A stretch of 6,842 nt of DNA, taken from contig JALWRV010000179.1 in assembly GCA_027080545.1 (NCBI GenBank), positions 1 to 6,842 on the forward strand, written 5' to 3'. The stretch is from Parvularculaceae bacterium. GTDB lineage: Bacteria; Pseudomonadota; Alphaproteobacteria; Caulobacterales; Parvularculaceae. Made by a program: the position numbers and the translations under genes. The notes under the pieces are model-generated. The model made no database searches, was not told where the DNA came from, and saw nothing but the letters and a program-made list of their open reading frames with translations. This document shows, piece by piece, positions 6,045 through 6,842 of this stretch (the stretch's first letter is position 1; the number at the start of each line of letters is the position of its first letter).

Positions 6045-6842
6045 TGAGCGCAGCCAAAGAATATGCGGACAAGCACCCCCATGTGCAGGCCATGAATAAG
6101 GCCACGGGCAATGAGACGCCGCTGGCTGGACGTAGCCTATGGGATGATGCGCGCCGCCGGATGATGCGTAACAAGGCAGCGATGGTGTCATTGGTGGTGC
6201 TGGTGCTGGTTGCTCTGTTGGCTATTTTCGGGCCTATGTTTGCCCCCCACGGGTTTAGCGAAATTTATTATGATGCCTATCTCGCCCCACCCTCCAGCGA
6301 GTTTTGGTTCGGGGCGGATGCCAATGGACGGGATTTGTTTGTGCGTACTTTGATAGGCGCACGGGTTTCGCTGGCCGTGGGGCTTATGGCCACGTTGGTA
6401 TCCTTGATGATCGGTGTTTTATGGGGGGCGACGGCCGGCTTTATGGGCGGGGCCGTGGACAATATCATGATGCGGATTGTCGATATTCTCTATTCTCTGC
6501 CCTTCGTGTTTTTTGTGATTATTCTGATGGTGGTTTTTGGTACCTCCTTGTGGATTATGTTCATTGCTATCGGGGCCATTGAATGGTTGACCATGGCGCG
6601 GATTGTGCGCGGGCAAACCTTGACCTTAAAAGAAAAAGAATTTGTCGAGGCCGCGCGGGCTACGGGGGTCAAACCTTTGACCATTGTGCGGCGCCATATC
6701 GTGCCCAATTTGCTGGGGCCGGTGGTTATTTATGTCACGCTCACCATTCCCTATGCGATTTTGGCGGAAAGCTTTTTGAGCTTTCTGGGGTTGGGTGTGC
6801 AGGAGCCCTTGACCTCTTGGGGGGTATTGATCTCCGAAGGGG
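6044..6842 (+). CDS. oppC: OppC, oligopeptide ABC transporter permease (3' end cut by window)
   Basis: This is the second permease of the same importer. The first 266 residues are visible; compared with E. coli OppC (302 residues), roughly 40-45 C-terminal residues lie outside. The N-terminus is cytoplasmic and includes GRSLWDDARRRMMRNKAA (29-46), very like OppC. The first membrane helix is at about 47-66. The periplasmic FGADANGRDLFVR motif (89-101), typical of OppC/DppC, comes next, followed by further helices at about 107-133, 150-166 and 168-182. The ATPase coupling loop is EFVEAARATGVKPLTIVRRHIVPN (starting at 199), with the EAA...G residues E202-A203-A204 and G208. SFLSFLGLGVQEP at 243-255 is a strong family match. 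The start ATG overlaps the oppB stop by one base, the usual arrangement for equal synthesis of the two permeases. The ATPase genes are presumably downstream, unseen. Confidence 0.94.
   Translation, partial: MSAAKEYADKHPHVQAMNKATGNETPLAGRSLWDDARRRMMRNKAAMVSLVVLVLVALLAIFGPMFAPHGFSEIYYDAYLAPPSSEFWFGADANGRDLFVRTLIGARVSLAVGLMATLVSLMIGVLWGATAGFMGGAVDNIMMRIVDILYSLPFVFFVIILMVVFGTSLWIMFIAIGAIEWLTMARIVRGQTLTLKEKEFVEAARATGVKPLTIVRRHIVPNLLGPVVIYVTLTIPYAILAESFLSFLGLGVQEPLTSWGVLISEG

Overview
The window looks like chromosomal DNA of an alphaproteobacterium of intermediate G+C. The main reason is the run ubiE - ubiB - (one extra gene) - coaBC; from memory, ubiE-ubiB-coaBC, often followed by dut, is a conserved order in that class. 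I cannot place it below class level. Coding density is high and I see no insertion sequence, tRNA, rRNA, CRISPR array or phage gene.

Layout. The plus strand opens with the 3' part of ubiE and, 5 bases later, ubiB, both for ubiquinone biosynthesis. A terminator-like hairpin follows. Next, with a very strong ribosome binding site, is an unrecognised 158-residue protein with two predicted C-terminal membrane segments. A 153-base gap leads to coaBC, the bifunctional enzyme that makes 4'-phosphopantetheine for coenzyme A. A gene for a TraB/GumN-family lipoprotein lies on the minus strand, with its stop only 6 bases from the coaBC stop. After a 225-base divergent spacer containing two hairpins, oppB and oppC (oligopeptide ABC transporter permeases) run off the right edge as a translationally coupled pair.

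The most unusual signal is in the coaBC leader. A 17-base-pair inverted repeat (one G-U pair) encloses two smaller hairpins with C-rich loops, which together fold as a compact three-way junction. The 3' strand of the closing helix contains the coaBC Shine-Dalgarno sequence, and a run of six T follows it and overlaps the TTG start codon. This arrangement would suit a translational switch (riboswitch, protein-binding leader or thermometer) or an attenuator of CoA synthesis. The fold comes from hand pairing; no energy calculation or conservation search was possible.

Other points are a UbiB that stops before the usual C-terminal membrane hairpin, the unknown membrane gene inside a normally tight gene order, and the absence of dut after coaBC.
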